A stretch of 64,000 nt of DNA from Herbaspirillum rhizosphaerae_A (GCF_046025915.1 NZ_JAQQFR010000008.1:124001-188000), one strand, 5' to 3'; counted from the first letter of the stretch, positions 8,625 through 17,867 are shown. Translations and numbers: made by a program. Notes: generated by a model not told the origin, from the sequence alone.

Positions 8625-10003
8625 GGGTTTGCGGAGATGCTTGCCTGGTCGGTGGCGATGCGTCGTTGCACCACCCGCAGATACCAGATCAGGAAGAATG
8701 CGACTACGCCCAGACTGGCGCTGTTACCCAGCCAAAAGCCTGCTGCGCCATGCAGCCAGGACGGAGAAAATCCGAATGGGTCCAGACCCAGTACGTAACC
8801 GCCGCCAAGCCCCACACCCCATAATGCCACCGCATAAATCACAGTCGGGATTACTGCCACCTTGTACGCGCGCAGCACGAATGCGGTCGTTACCTGCAAT
8901 GAGTCGAACAACTGATAGAACGCGATGAACAGAAACAAAGGTAACGCCGACGCGATGATCACCTCATCCGGCGTATAGGCGCGGAGGATGTCTTTACGCG
9001 CAAACCATACGATCACGCCGATGAGTACGGACAGGACTGCCGACAGGCGAATACCGGCGCGGGAAATGGTCTTGGCCATGCGCCAGTCGCGCGCGCCGAT
9101 GGCTTGCGCCACTAATGTTCCGGTGGCGTTGGCCAGCGACAGCGGCAGCATGTAGAGCACGGTGCCGACGTTGGCGGTGATCTGATGCCCGGCCACAGCC
9201 ACGGCGCCCAGACGCGCGATAAAGATAGCCATCAGCGTAAAGGCGGTGACTTCGATGAAGTAGCTCAGACCCATCGGGATACCCAGCTTCAGCAGGCTGC
9301 GTTGCGCTGACCATTGTGGTTTGATGAAGCCGCTGCCGAAGACCTTCAGTTCGCGATAGATCGGCGCCTTGCGCACCAGCATCCAGCCGGTCAGCAGCAT
9401 CAGCCACGCAATCAGGCTGGTGGCGATGGCGCAGCCTGGACCGCCGAACGCCGGCAAGCCGAGTCCGCCGAAGATGAACCAGGCATTGAGCGGGATCTTC
9501 AACAGCAACGCGCCGATCTGAATCGCCATGACCATCTTCGGCCGAGCGATCGCCGTATTGAGCGCCGCATAGACGCGAAATCCCAGCGTGGCAGGCAAGG
9601 CCAGTGCTTCGATGCGCAGGTAGAGCGTGGCCTTTTCGGCCAGCTCCGGTGAGGCTTGTGCAAAGGACAAAAAAGCAGGGGAGAACAGCAGCACCAGGCA
9701 ACCGATGCAGCTCAGGAAAAACGCCAGCCATAAACCTTGCTTCACTTCACGGCCGATATCTTCCAGCCGGCGCGCGCCGTAGAGCTGGCCGATGATCGGC
9801 AACAGCGCCTGCAACACGCCCGACAAGCCGACAAAGACGCTCACGTAGATGGATACGCCCAGCGCCAGCGCCGCCAGATCCATCGCCGAAAAGCGCGACA
9901 CCATGGCGGTATCGATCACGCCGTTGGCAATCAGTGCCAACTGGCCGATCAGGATGGGCCAGGCCAGCGAGGCAATGCGGAAGGTATGGAAGCGTTGAGT
10001 CAT
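8621..10003 (-). CDS. MATE family multidrug efflux transporter (NorM-like)
   Basis: This is a 460-residue membrane protein with 12 predicted spans in two homologous halves. The MATE pattern is visible: LAWPILIGQLALIANGVIDTAMVSRFSAMDLAALALG at the N-terminus, QALLPIIGQLYGARR, and the second-half PMGLSYFIEVTAFTLMAIFIARLGAVAVAGHQI. The family exports cationic drugs in exchange for Na+ or H+. It is convergent with the c-di-GMP gene, with their last three bases shared. A large hairpin lies just upstream of its start. Confidence 0.9.
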   Translation of the reverse strand: MTQRFHTFRIASLAWPILIGQLALIANGVIDTAMVSRFSAMDLAALALGVSIYVSVFVGLSGVLQALLPIIGQLYGARRLEDIGREVKQGLWLAFFLSCIGCLVLLFSPAFLSFAQASPELAEKATLYLRIEALALPATLGFRVYAALNTAIARPKMVMAIQIGALLLKIPLNAWFIFGGLGLPAFGGPGCAIATSLIAWLMLLTGWMLVRKAPIYRELKVFGSGFIKPQWSAQRSLLKLGIPMGLSYFIEVTAFTLMAIFIARLGAVAVAGHQITANVGTVLYMLPLSLANATGTLVAQAIGARDWRMAKTISRAGIRLSAVLSVLIGVIVWFARKDILRAYTPDEVIIASALPLFLFIAFYQLFDSLQVTTAFVLRAYKVAVIPTVIYAVALWGVGLGGGYVLGLDPFGFSPSWLHGAAGFWLGNSASLGVVAFFLIWYLRVVQRRIATDQASISANP

Positions 10004-10017
10004 GCGGATAAATGATC

Positions 10018-10046
10018 AACGCAGGCTTCGTGCGGAAGCCTGCGTT
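10018..10046 (+). terminator. Strong hairpin with a pyrimidine tail on the plus strand
   Basis: A perfect 12-bp stem (AACGCAGGCTTC with GAAGCCTGCGTT, loop GTGCG) is followed on the plus strand by a T-rich run. No plus-strand gene lies upstream to be terminated. It sits between the minus-strand MATE start and the end of the ArnT-like gene, so it may end antisense transcripts or insulate MATE. Confidence 0.55.
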
Positions 10047-10158
10047 CTCTTTTCTTTCTATTCTCTTTTGAGTTGACGGCAGCAGGGACGTCGGTACGAA
10101 CGTCTGATCAATCTGACCACTGCGCAGCAGACGGTGTTCTGCTGCGCGCTGCCCTCAA

Positions 10159-11925
10159 TTATCGCCCAATGCGGCGATACAGGCGGAAGCGCTCATCGCG
10201 GTCGGACGGACGGCGGCCTTCCCACAGCAATTGCCAGTTGCCTTGATACTGGCGCAACATCTGTTCGGCATTCTGATTATCGATGCTGTCTTGCAGCAGC
10301 AGGAAGTCGCAGCGCATGTCGGGACGGTCTTCAAAGCGCACATGGCCGAAGTACGCGAACGACGCGCGTTGCGCCGGTCCGACGTTGGATTCCACGCATT
10401 GCTTTACCGCCGACATCTTCTCTTCGATCTGTTGCGCAACACCGGCGTAGCTCTTGCCGTAGTTGACCCAAGGCAGCCACAAGGTCATCAACAGCACCCA
10501 GCACAGCACCACGCCACCTGATGACAGCACCACGGCGCGCCACAGCACCGACGGGCGGCGCGAGATGCGCCAATGCACGAGCAAGATCCAGAAAATGGTC
10601 GTCAGGATCGCAACCGTCAGCGCAATCATGTTGAAGCCGGGCTGATAGCCAGGCGCCAGCTTGTAGGCGTTCTTTGCTATCTGTGCCGGCCAGCCGGTTT
10701 CCTTGGCGATCCAGCCGATCCAGATGAAGGCCGCGCAGGTGGTCAGCGTCATCACCGAGAACCAGTCTACCGCGTTGATGGCGCCGCGTTTCATGGTCGG
10801 CAAGCCGAAGGCCGCGAGGATGGCCAGCGCCGGCAACAGCGGCAGCAGGATGCCTTCTTCGCTGTGCACGTTCAGTAGCACCAGCAGGGTCAATGGGATG
10901 AAGAACGCCAGCGGCAGCGAGATATGCAGCGAATGCGGCTGGCGGCGCCACGCGTAGACGGCCCATCCGGCAAACGGCCAGGCCGGCCAGGCGAACCACA
11001 CACCGTATTTGAGGAAGAATTTCAGCGAGGCCATGGTCGGCCAGTTCAACTGATAGATGTTCCAGCTCAGCCAGGTAGAAAATTGCGCACCGGCTTCAGG
11101 CAACAACGCATTGATCGTCAATACCCAGATCACGCAGATTGCCAGCGCTACCGGCAGCGCCACGCCCAGCAAGGATTTAAAAACGGGACGGTAATAGAGT
11201 CCGGAAAGCACCAGCAAGCCGATCAGCAAGCCGCTCGGCAGCAACCAGCCATGGGCCAGGACCAGTAGGCCGAGCACCGCACCCAGCGACAGCGCCTGAT
11301 GCACTTTATTCGTATCGAACACGCGCACCGAGCTGTACAACGCATAGGAGACCAGTGCGATTTGCATGGTCTTGGCGCTGGTTTCATGGCTATGCAGCAG
11401 CAAGCCGAGAAAACCGAGATAAATCAGGAAAGCGCCATCGGCCAGCGTACGGCCGAAATCGCGCGGTTCCGGTTGGCCGCCAAAGGCCAGTTTGAGCGGT
11501 TGCGCTTCGTTGCGGCGGCCCAGCAGATAGGTGGCGTACCAGATCGACAGCGAGCCGATCAGGAAGCAGCCTACAGTCGAGATACGCGCCGCCAGCGGAT
11601 CGCCGAGCAGCCAGCCGAACAGCTTGATGCAGATCGCCCCAAACCAGTAAGCCAGCGGGCTTTCGGCAGGCATCGCCATGCCCGCGATATTCGGCGCCAG
11701 CCAATCCATCAGATTGCCGTGCGCCATGGTCCACATGATGCCGAAACTGGCGGCGTCATCGTTCTTCCACGGGTCGCGGCCGATCAGGCCCGGCAGGATA
11801 TAGAGCAGGCCGAGAGCGAGCAGGCCCCAGCGAGGCAGTGCATTGGTCGCAGCGGCAGGGAGACGGACTGGCTTCATCAAGGTGTTATTGCTCTTGTTTA
11901 GTTTTGGTGCACTGTTGGAGTGCAA
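10159..11925 (-). CDS. ArnT/PMT-family membrane glycosyltransferase
   Basis: This is a 588-residue multi-span protein of the GT-C fold. It starts with a cytoplasmic tail, then LGLLYILPGLIGRDPWKNDDAASFGI, whose Asp-Asp in the first periplasmic loop is typical of ArnT and protein O-mannosyltransferases that use polyprenyl-phosphate sugars. About 12 hydrophobic segments follow, then a soluble C-terminal part (RASFAYFGHVRFEDRPDMRCDFLLLQDS). The sugar and acceptor are unknown. No arn operon is nearby, so lipid A aminoarabinosylation should not be assumed. An internal ATG at 11877 is an alternative start. Confidence 0.8.
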   Translation of the reverse strand: MHSNSAPKLNKSNNTLMKPVRLPAAATNALPRWGLLALGLLYILPGLIGRDPWKNDDAASFGIMWTMAHGNLMDWLAPNIAGMAMPAESPLAYWFGAICIKLFGWLLGDPLAARISTVGCFLIGSLSIWYATYLLGRRNEAQPLKLAFGGQPEPRDFGRTLADGAFLIYLGFLGLLLHSHETSAKTMQIALVSYALYSSVRVFDTNKVHQALSLGAVLGLLVLAHGWLLPSGLLIGLLVLSGLYYRPVFKSLLGVALPVALAICVIWVLTINALLPEAGAQFSTWLSWNIYQLNWPTMASLKFFLKYGVWFAWPAWPFAGWAVYAWRRQPHSLHISLPLAFFIPLTLLVLLNVHSEEGILLPLLPALAILAAFGLPTMKRGAINAVDWFSVMTLTTCAAFIWIGWIAKETGWPAQIAKNAYKLAPGYQPGFNMIALTVAILTTIFWILLVHWRISRRPSVLWRAVVLSSGGVVLCWVLLMTLWLPWVNYGKSYAGVAQQIEEKMSAVKQCVESNVGPAQRASFAYFGHVRFEDRPDMRCDFLLLQDSIDNQNAEQMLRQYQGNWQLLWEGRRPSDRDERFRLYRRIGR

Positions 11926-12070
11926 ATTCAGGGTATCGTTTTGTCGACAACTTTGCAGGCGATATTGTGCAGCAAAACCCTGTTAAAAGTTGTATTTGAC
12001 CGTAACGGCCTTAGGGGCGAATAGATGCTGGCTGAGGCAGATGAGACAGTTCCCCGTCACGTGGCGGGCA

Positions 12071-12104
12071 AAAAACAAAAAAGGCAGCCTGAGCTGCCTT
12101 TTTT
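12071..12104 (-). terminator. Terminator of rpmE2
   Basis: The stem AAGGCAGC/GCTGCCTT (12081-12100) with a 4-nt loop is followed on the minus strand by TTTTTTGTTTTT, just past the rpmE2 stop. Confidence 0.92.
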
Positions 12105-12119
12105 GACATCGTGCAGAGA

Positions 12120-12389
12120 TTACTCTGCAGCGACGGCAGTCTTGGAACCGACTGTACCGAATTTTTGGCGGAACTTTTCAACGCGGCCAGCGGTGTCAAC
12201 GATCTTGTGCTTGCCGGTGTAGAACGGGTGCGATTCGGAAGAAACTTCAATCTTCACGAGTGGGTATTCTTTACCTTCGAATTCGGCCTTTTCGCGTGTG
12301 CCGATAGTCGAACGGGTGATGAACTTGAAGTCGTTCGAAACGTCGTGGAACAGAACTTCGCGGTAATCCGGGTGAATGCCTTGTTTCAT
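12120..12389 (-). CDS. rpmE2: 50S ribosomal protein L31 type B
   Basis: The 89-residue protein starts MKQGIHPDYREVLFHDVSNDFKF and contains SSESHPFYTGKHKIVDTAGRVEKF, the L31 signature. It lacks the CxxC zinc ligands of type A L31, so it belongs to the zinc-independent type B form that usually replaces the zinc form when zinc is scarce. Lack of the metal site is read directly from the sequence. It has its own intrinsic terminator. Confidence 0.95.
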   Translation of the reverse strand: MKQGIHPDYREVLFHDVSNDFKFITRSTIGTREKAEFEGKEYPLVKIEVSSESHPFYTGKHKIVDTAGRVEKFRQKFGTVGSKTAVAAE

Positions 12390-12941
12390 TTTTTGCCTTA
12401 AAAATTAATGGTAGCCAATCATCACTTCGTCGGTCGTCTTGCTTCTTGACCCGATTGTCGATCACTTGCCGGGGGTGAAAAGTCCGAAATTATACAATTA
12501 AATCATAGGTTTGCATAGATTGGCTTTGGCCCTGAACGGCTTTGACCGGGCTCCGGCGTTGTTTTGCGCCGATTGCTCTGCTTTTTGGCTTCAAACGCGA
12601 GTCAGTCTGTGGCCCAAATGCTTTATCATTCAGCGCCCATGCGGCTTACGGGGCGACTGCTTCATTGTTGGGCAGACAACAGGCGAGCTTGGCCGGGATA
12701 GTCGCTATATGTATCTGCCTATAAATTAACGGAATAACAGACGCACAATTATTCATTTTCGCTTATCCCCCCGTCACTTCATACTGAGCCGCATGTAGTC
12801 AGGCTGGCTTAAGCAGCACGGACAGCGGCTCCAGCCGGTAAAAACAAAAAAGACAGAGAACAGAGCAAGACCCGTGCTGACGCTCGTTATTACGCGTTAT
12901 CACACGTGATCGTGCAGATATTTTTAGATTTGGGAATCAAT
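12390..12941. other. Intergenic region between rpmE2 and kynU
   Basis: These 552 bp separate divergent rpmE2 and kynU and should hold both promoters. An AT-rich stretch near 12487-12510 is a likely rpmE2 promoter region. A short open frame at 12511-12729 has no ribosome site or recognisable product. No Zur box or kynU regulator gene was recognised. Confidence 0.4.
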
Positions 12942-14177
12942 ATGGTAACAAGACAGGACTGTATTACGCTGGACCAGCAAGATGCGCTGGCCGCATGCCG
13001 CGACAAGTTTGCATTGCCGGAAGGTGAAATCTATCTCGACGGCAACTCGTTGGGCGCCATGCCCAGGCACTTGCCGGCGCGCATGCAGGAAGTCATGGTC
13101 AAGGAATGGGGTAACGGCCTGATCCGCTCCTGGAACGACGCCAACTGGATCGACCTGCCCAAGCGCGTAGCCGGCCAAGTTGCACGCCTTATCGGCGCCG
13201 GCAAGGATGAAGTCATGGTCGCCGACTCCACCTCGGTCAATCTGTACAAGGCGCTGGTCGCCGCTGTCCGTCTGAATCCGGCACGCAAGGTCATCCTCAG
13301 CGAGCGCGGCAATTTCCCGACTGATCTCTATATCGCTCAGGGCGTGGCTGAAATCTTCAATCTCGAGATCCGTTATGTCGATTCGACCCCGGAACCCGTG
13401 CTCGCGGGTCTCGACGACAGCGTCGCGGTGGTGATGCTGACCCATGTCAACTACCGCACCGGTCAGATCTATCCGATGCAGGAAATCACCGCCAAGGCAC
13501 ACGCCGTTGGCGCATTAGCCTTGTGGGATCTGGCGCACAGCGCCGGCGCGGTGGAAGTTGACCTCAATGCGGCCAAGGCCGACATGGCGGTTGGCTGCGG
13601 TTACAAATATCTGAACGGCGGCCCTGGCGCACCAGCGTTTGTGTTCGTCGCGGAACGTCACCACAAGGACATGCGCCAGCCGTTGTCCGGTTGGCATGGT
13701 CACGTACGTCCTTTCGAATTCGTGCTCGGCTACGAGCCGGCACCAGGCATCGAAAGCATGCAATGCGGCACGCCGCCGCTGCTGTCGATGCTGTCGCTGG
13801 AATCGGCGCTGGAGATTTTCGATGGCGTCGAGATGAGCGCGCTGCGCAAGAAGAGCGTCGCCCTGACCGAACTGTTCATCAAGCTCGTCGACGAAAAGCT
13901 CTCGCCCTACAAATTCGGTCTGGCCTCGCCACGCGACTCTGCTGTGCGCGGCAGCCAAGTGTCGCTGACACATGAGCAAGGCTACGCCATCGTACAAGCG
14001 CTGATCGCGCGCGGCATCACCGGTGATTTCCGCATGCCGAACATTTTGCGTTTCGGTTTCACGCCGCTGTACGTCAGCTTTGCCAACGTCTACGACACGG
14101 CGCAGGCAATCGCCGAAATCATGGAAAGCGGCGAATGGAATCAGGACAAATTCCTCACCAAGAAGGCAGTGACCTGA
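12942..14177 (+). CDS. kynU: Kynureninase
   Basis: This PLP enzyme cleaves kynurenine to anthranilate plus alanine, or 3-hydroxykynurenine to 3-hydroxyanthranilate plus alanine. The frame has the N-terminal FALPEGEIYLDGNSLGAMP, the LWDLAHSAGAVEVDL Asp, and the PLP lysine in GCGYKYLNGGPG. The ATG at 12942 gives 411 residues, close to the usual 416; a GTG at 12906 in the same frame is less likely. Unusually it has no kynA or kynB beside it. A pathway that would consume 3-hydroxyanthranilate begins 8 kb away on the opposite strand. Confidence 0.95.
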   Translation: MVTRQDCITLDQQDALAACRDKFALPEGEIYLDGNSLGAMPRHLPARMQEVMVKEWGNGLIRSWNDANWIDLPKRVAGQVARLIGAGKDEVMVADSTSVNLYKALVAAVRLNPARKVILSERGNFPTDLYIAQGVAEIFNLEIRYVDSTPEPVLAGLDDSVAVVMLTHVNYRTGQIYPMQEITAKAHAVGALALWDLAHSAGAVEVDLNAAKADMAVGCGYKYLNGGPGAPAFVFVAERHHKDMRQPLSGWHGHVRPFEFVLGYEPAPGIESMQCGTPPLLSMLSLESALEIFDGVEMSALRKKSVALTELFIKLVDEKLSPYKFGLASPRDSAVRGSQVSLTHEQGYAIVQALIARGITGDFRMPNILRFGFTPLYVSFANVYDTAQAIAEIMESGEWNQDKFLTKKAVT

Positions 14178-14335
14178 TCAATATTTTGTAGTTCTTAAGT
14201 CCAGTTTGGCGCGCCCGTGCAGACAGCGGGCGCTACCCGGTTGTCCCCAATTGTTTCGTTAGAAAACGATGGGAATTAACGCTCTCGAGATAGAAATAAA
14301 TCGCAGTGGGTAAAAATTAACAGGGAGGAGTAGTG

Positions 14336-15367
14336 ATGAAACTCAAAGGTGCAGTTGCGTCCGCGTTGTTGTTGGCGGGTGCAGGTGGAATGGCGCATGC
14401 CGCCGACGGCGTAAAGATTTCCGGCTTCGTCGATATCAATCTGGAGCATTTGTCGACGCCGAAGAACAGCGTCAATCGTATTTCCAGCGGTGGCCTCAAT
14501 GCATCGCGCCTCGTCTTCAGCGGCGATGAAGATCTGGGGGGTGGCAGCAAGGCCTTCTTTACGCACGAAATGCAATTCTCCGCCGACAATGGCACCGGTC
14601 CTACGCCGCGCCAATCCTTCGTTGGTCTCAGCGGTTCCTGGGGTACGATTTCCATGGGCCGTCAGAATACGCCTTCGTACTGGATCGCCGGTTATGCTGA
14701 TCCGAGCTGGTCGGCCGACTACAGTATCGTCAGCAATATGCAGTTCTTCTACGCGCCGTATCGCGAGAATAACTCGTTGGCCTACAACACACCACGCGTG
14801 GGCGGTTTCATGGGCCGCTTCATGGTCACTGCCGGTCAGGAAGACGGCACCAGCAACGGCCGCTACGTCAGTACCGCCGTTGAATATCGCGAAGGCCCCT
14901 TGTTCGCCGGCGCCGTCAGCGACCTGAAGTACAACAAGAATGTCTTCGGTTCCAACATCCTGAGCTCGCGCGATAACTACTTTGCCCTGGCGTACCGCTT
15001 TGGTTCGTTCGAGCCTACCTTCATCTATCACACCTACAATGGTTACTACGCCTACCCACCGTATGTCGGCTTCAACGCCAGCGGCTGGGATGCACAAGCC
15101 GGCATGCGTTGGCAGATCACCGATCGCCATCGCGTCTTTGCCAGTTTCGTGGTCAAGAAGGATGACAAGAACGTCGCCATGTCGGATGCCAAAGGCATGC
15201 TGCTCGGCTACGGTTACAACCTGTCCAAGCGCACCGACCTGTACGCCAACTACGGCCGCATCAACGTGAAGAACAACACGACTGTGGCGTATCCGATGAC
15301 CTTCAATACCAGTACTTCGCCGGCGCCAAACAGCGGTATCCAATTGGGTATCCGTCACGCGTTCTGA
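14336..15367 (+). CDS. Gram-negative general porin (OmpC-like)
   Basis: This is an outer-membrane trimeric 16-strand porin. It has a signal peptide MKLKGAVASALLLAGAGGMAHA with cleavage before ADG, alternating beta strands, the GDEDLGGGSKAFFTHEMQF and RQSFVGLSGSWGTISMGRQNTP segments typical of betaproteobacterial porins, and a C-terminal Phe (IQLGIRHAF) needed for BAM recognition. The ATG at 14336 follows GGGAGGAGTAGTG; an overlapping GTG at 14333 is not needed. It probably shares a transcript with the LVIVD gene and may admit that system's substrate. Confidence 0.93.
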   Translation: MKLKGAVASALLLAGAGGMAHAADGVKISGFVDINLEHLSTPKNSVNRISSGGLNASRLVFSGDEDLGGGSKAFFTHEMQFSADNGTGPTPRQSFVGLSGSWGTISMGRQNTPSYWIAGYADPSWSADYSIVSNMQFFYAPYRENNSLAYNTPRVGGFMGRFMVTAGQEDGTSNGRYVSTAVEYREGPLFAGAVSDLKYNKNVFGSNILSSRDNYFALAYRFGSFEPTFIYHTYNGYYAYPPYVGFNASGWDAQAGMRWQITDRHRVFASFVVKKDDKNVAMSDAKGMLLGYGYNLSKRTDLYANYGRINVKNNTTVAYPMTFNTSTSPAPNSGIQLGIRHAF

Positions 15368-15402
15368 AGTCCTGAAGTTTTACGTCTGACAGGCGGTAAA
15401 AA

Positions 15403-15424
15403 GGAGCCGGCGCAAGCCGGCTCC
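15403..15424. other. Stable intercistronic hairpin with a GCAA tetraloop
   Basis: GGAGCCGGC-GCAA-GCCGGCTCC is a perfect 9-bp GC stem closed by a GNRA-type tetraloop between the porin and the LVIVD gene. It has no T-run, so it looks more like an mRNA stability or partial-attenuation element than a terminator. Confidence 0.6.
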
Positions 15425-15463
15425 CACCAGATTCAAGGAGGTGTTTAAATGAAAGAAGGAGTC

Positions 15464-17173
15464 ATGAAAACAAAATTTTTCCAATTCAGCACGATCGTTG
15501 CGTTGTTGGCCGGCGCAGCCGTTATGTCGATGTCTGCCCACGCGCAGCAACCGCGCAGCGGCGTCAACTTGACCGCGCCTGACGCGCCGCAAGGAATACC
15601 GCAGCATCCGTTGCTACCGGGTGAGCCGGCTTATCCGGCGCCAGGCACCTGGGGCTATGACAAGGCCACCGGCAAGTTCAAGAGCCCCGACATGGCACCT
15701 GACGCCTACGGCGCGCATCCAGTGGAAGGCAGCTTGCCTTATCTGGATCTGAACCAGTACGAAAAGAACGTCAAGGTCGAGAACTTCACGCCTTACGTTG
15801 CCGGTGCAGGCCACAGCTGGCAGGCCTCGTTCGACTGGAACGGCCGCCGCTATCTGTACGATTACGAAACCTGGATGTACAACCTGTTCGACATCACCGA
15901 TCCGCATGACATCAAGGTGGTGCAGCAGAAGACCTTCAACACCCGCGCCGGCGAACATCAGTTCGGCCCGTTCAACGTCAAGTTCAACAAGAAGCTGAAC
16001 AAGATGATCGCGGTGCAATGCTACGAAATCACACGCTACGGTCTGCTCTCCAACAAGTACACCAAGCCTGACGAAGTCAAGCGCGTACGTGAGCGTCAGA
16101 TGCTGCGCGGCTTCCGTATTTTCGAAGTGACCAGCCCGCAATGGACCGACTGGAAACTGCTGTCCGAGACCTCGCTCGATCCTTATCACTCGGCGCAACA
16201 GCAGCCGCAGGAAGGTTCCGGCTGTCAGGACGTGCCGGTCTATAACGGTGACCAGTACCTGTTCGTCGCCGGCGCACCGGACAACAGCTTCGCCAACCAG
16301 GAGTACAAGAACTACCTGTACACCGGCGGCCAGTTGGCATTCGACGTGTCCGATCCAAGCAATCCAAAACGTCTGTCGATGTGGTGGGCGCCTGGTTCGC
16401 GTCTCGGTGAAGAAGAGGAATACAAGAAAAATCCTCGCGCCGGCAACAAGACCTCGTGGATGGGTTCGCGCATGCCGCTGTTCATTCCGAAACCGGTTGA
16501 GCAGGGCGGTAAATACGGCTACGCAGCGATGGGCGGCTTCGGCTTCTACGTGATCGACATCTCCGATCCGAAGAACATGAAGCAAGTCGCGCACATCGAC
16601 ATGCCTGTCAGCGTGACTGGCACCGAAGGCGACAACATCGACGTCTCCAAGGTCGAGTCGACCGGCATGGTGTACTACAGCGGCTATCCGATGACCGAAG
16701 ATTGCTACGAACCGCTCAAGGCCATCTACTCGATCGACGTGCGCGATCCGAAGAATCCCAAGATCGTCAACACGCTGCCGACACCTGTGCCGCCGAAGGA
16801 TGCGCCATTCACCGACTTCTGCCAGCGTCGCGGCAGTTTCGGTCCGAAGCGCAGCGGTTACGCCCAGATCCAGCCAGGTACGCCAAGCCCGCGCTACATG
16901 CCGTACTCGTACTACAACGCCGGCATGCAGATGTTTGATGTGAAGGATCCGCTGAACCCGACCATCGCCGCTTACTTCGTGCCGAAGATGATCGACCCGT
17001 CGCGTCACACCAAGGATGAACAGACACAATCGATCCGTGCTCTGCCGAATCCGGTGCACAGCATCTTTGTTGAGTGGGATCGTAATCTGGTGTGGGTGTT
17101 CTCCAACCACGGTATCTACACGCTGTCGGTGCCACCGCTCGGGAAACCAGTGTTCGGCATGCCGAAGAAATAA
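15464..17173 (+). CDS. Secreted LVIVD-repeat (beta-propeller) protein
   Basis: This is a 569-residue exported protein with signal peptide MKTKFFQFSTIVALLAGAAV cut after AHA. It carries repeated strands of the LVIVD type, each ending D-x-x-(D/N)-P: YNLFDITDPHDIKVV, LAFDVSDPSNPKRLSMW, FYVIDISDPKNMKQVAHI, IYSIDVRDPKNPKIVN and MQMFDVKDPLNPTIAAYF. These fold as blades of a propeller. Four Cys are spread through the protein. An in-frame ATG at 15449 also has a good ribosome site (AAGGAGG). The function is unknown. A cytochrome c gene follows, which suggests a periplasmic oxidase or dehydrogenase role, but no cofactor motif is visible. Confidence 0.78.
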   Translation: MKTKFFQFSTIVALLAGAAVMSMSAHAQQPRSGVNLTAPDAPQGIPQHPLLPGEPAYPAPGTWGYDKATGKFKSPDMAPDAYGAHPVEGSLPYLDLNQYEKNVKVENFTPYVAGAGHSWQASFDWNGRRYLYDYETWMYNLFDITDPHDIKVVQQKTFNTRAGEHQFGPFNVKFNKKLNKMIAVQCYEITRYGLLSNKYTKPDEVKRVRERQMLRGFRIFEVTSPQWTDWKLLSETSLDPYHSAQQQPQEGSGCQDVPVYNGDQYLFVAGAPDNSFANQEYKNYLYTGGQLAFDVSDPSNPKRLSMWWAPGSRLGEEEEYKKNPRAGNKTSWMGSRMPLFIPKPVEQGGKYGYAAMGGFGFYVIDISDPKNMKQVAHIDMPVSVTGTEGDNIDVSKVESTGMVYYSGYPMTEDCYEPLKAIYSIDVRDPKNPKIVNTLPTPVPPKDAPFTDFCQRRGSFGPKRSGYAQIQPGTPSPRYMPYSYYNAGMQMFDVKDPLNPTIAAYFVPKMIDPSRHTKDEQTQSIRALPNPVHSIFVEWDRNLVWVFSNHGIYTLSVPPLGKPVFGMPKK

Positions 17174-17328
17174 GCGCCGGCTCTCAACCTATACGCAAGA
17201 AAAAAAGCGTAGCAACCAATGAGGCGGGCGTCATCTTTTTCGATGGGTGACGTCCCGCCGCATGTAGTACGGATCTCTGACCGGATCCGGAGTTAAGGAA
17301 GTTCATTCTTTGTCCTTCTCTTGAGCTT

Positions 17329-17365
17329 GTGCCATTCAGTGTCGAAGCTGAATGGCACTTTTTTT
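17329..17365 (+). terminator. Intrinsic terminator after the porin-LVIVD unit
   Basis: The stem GTGCCATTCAG/CTGAATGGCAC (11 bp, 8-nt loop) is followed by T7. It lies only 25 bp before the cytochrome c start, so the cytochrome is either read through or has its own promoter. Confidence 0.93.
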
Positions 17366-17389
17366 GTTCGTTTTTTCAGGAACCCCATC

Positions 17390-17707
17390 ATGAAGTTTCA
17401 CTCGATCCTGTTCGTTACCTTGTCGCTGCCGATTCTGTTTTCACCTGTCGCCGGGATGGCGGCATCGGCTGCCGAAGAAAGCTGCCGCGTCTGTCACAAG
17501 ATGGATAGCAAGCTGATCGGCCCGGCCTTCAATGACGTTGCTGCTCGCTATGGCAAGGACAAGGACGCCATTGCCAAACTCAAGCACAGCATGCTCGAAG
17601 GCAGCAGCGGCAAGTGGGGCACGATGGCCATGCCGCCCAACGCCGGGCTGACTGAAGCCGAGGCCGAGCGCTTCGCACACTGGATCATGAGCTTGAACAA
17701 GAAATGA
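17390..17707 (+). CDS. Small periplasmic class I cytochrome c
   Basis: This is a 105-residue protein with a signal peptide (MKFHSILFVTLSLPILFSP...GMAASA), one heme-binding CRVCH motif and a likely axial Met in TMAMPPNAGLTEAE. Size and pattern fit the c551/c553 electron carriers. I chose the ATG at 17390 because an earlier in-frame start would translate through the terminator stem. It is the probable electron acceptor or partner for the LVIVD protein just upstream, though the terminator between them argues for separate control. Confidence 0.88.
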   Translation: MKFHSILFVTLSLPILFSPVAGMAASAAEESCRVCHKMDSKLIGPAFNDVAARYGKDKDAIAKLKHSMLEGSSGKWGTMAMPPNAGLTEAEAERFAHWIMSLNKK

Positions 17708-17763
17708 GCGTGGATGTGAAATAGAGCAGGAGAGAAGGCAGGAGAGGCAAACACCACAACGCC

Positions 17764-17842
17764 GTCGTCCTGAAAAAAGTCAGGACCCAGTGTCGTGTCA
17801 ACCGTTGCCACGACACTGGGTCCCAGCGTGCGCTGGGACGAC
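17764..17842. repeat. Three-hairpin palindromic repeat, copy 1
   Basis: The ends are inverted GTCGTCC/GGACGAC. Inside are three perfect stems: GTCCTGA/TCAGGAC (17767-17785 area), a 15-bp stem GGACCCAGTGTCGTG/CACGACACTGGGTCC with an 11-nt loop, and TCCCAGCG-TG-CGCTGGGA. A second copy with the same layout lies at 30128-30236. It sits between two convergent genes, as REP/BIME elements often do. Confidence 0.85.
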
Positions 17843-17867
17843 AGCGAGGGAAGGGTCTATAGAGACT

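Noticed and set aside
10159..11925. ArnT proper (lipid A aminoarabinose transferase)
   Set aside because: The fold and the Asp-Asp motif fit, but no arn genes are nearby, so the sugar cannot be assigned.
12511..12729. 72-codon gene between rpmE2 and kynU
   Set aside because: No ribosome site or recognisable domain; two overlapping frames are equally open.
14208..14236. Terminator after kynU
   Set aside because: A GCGCCCG/CGGGCGC stem exists but there is no T-run; a Rho-dependent end is as likely.
15614..17110. 498-codon antisense frame within the LVIVD gene
   Set aside because: Arg/His/Val-rich shadow of a gene with a signal peptide and clear repeats on the other strand.
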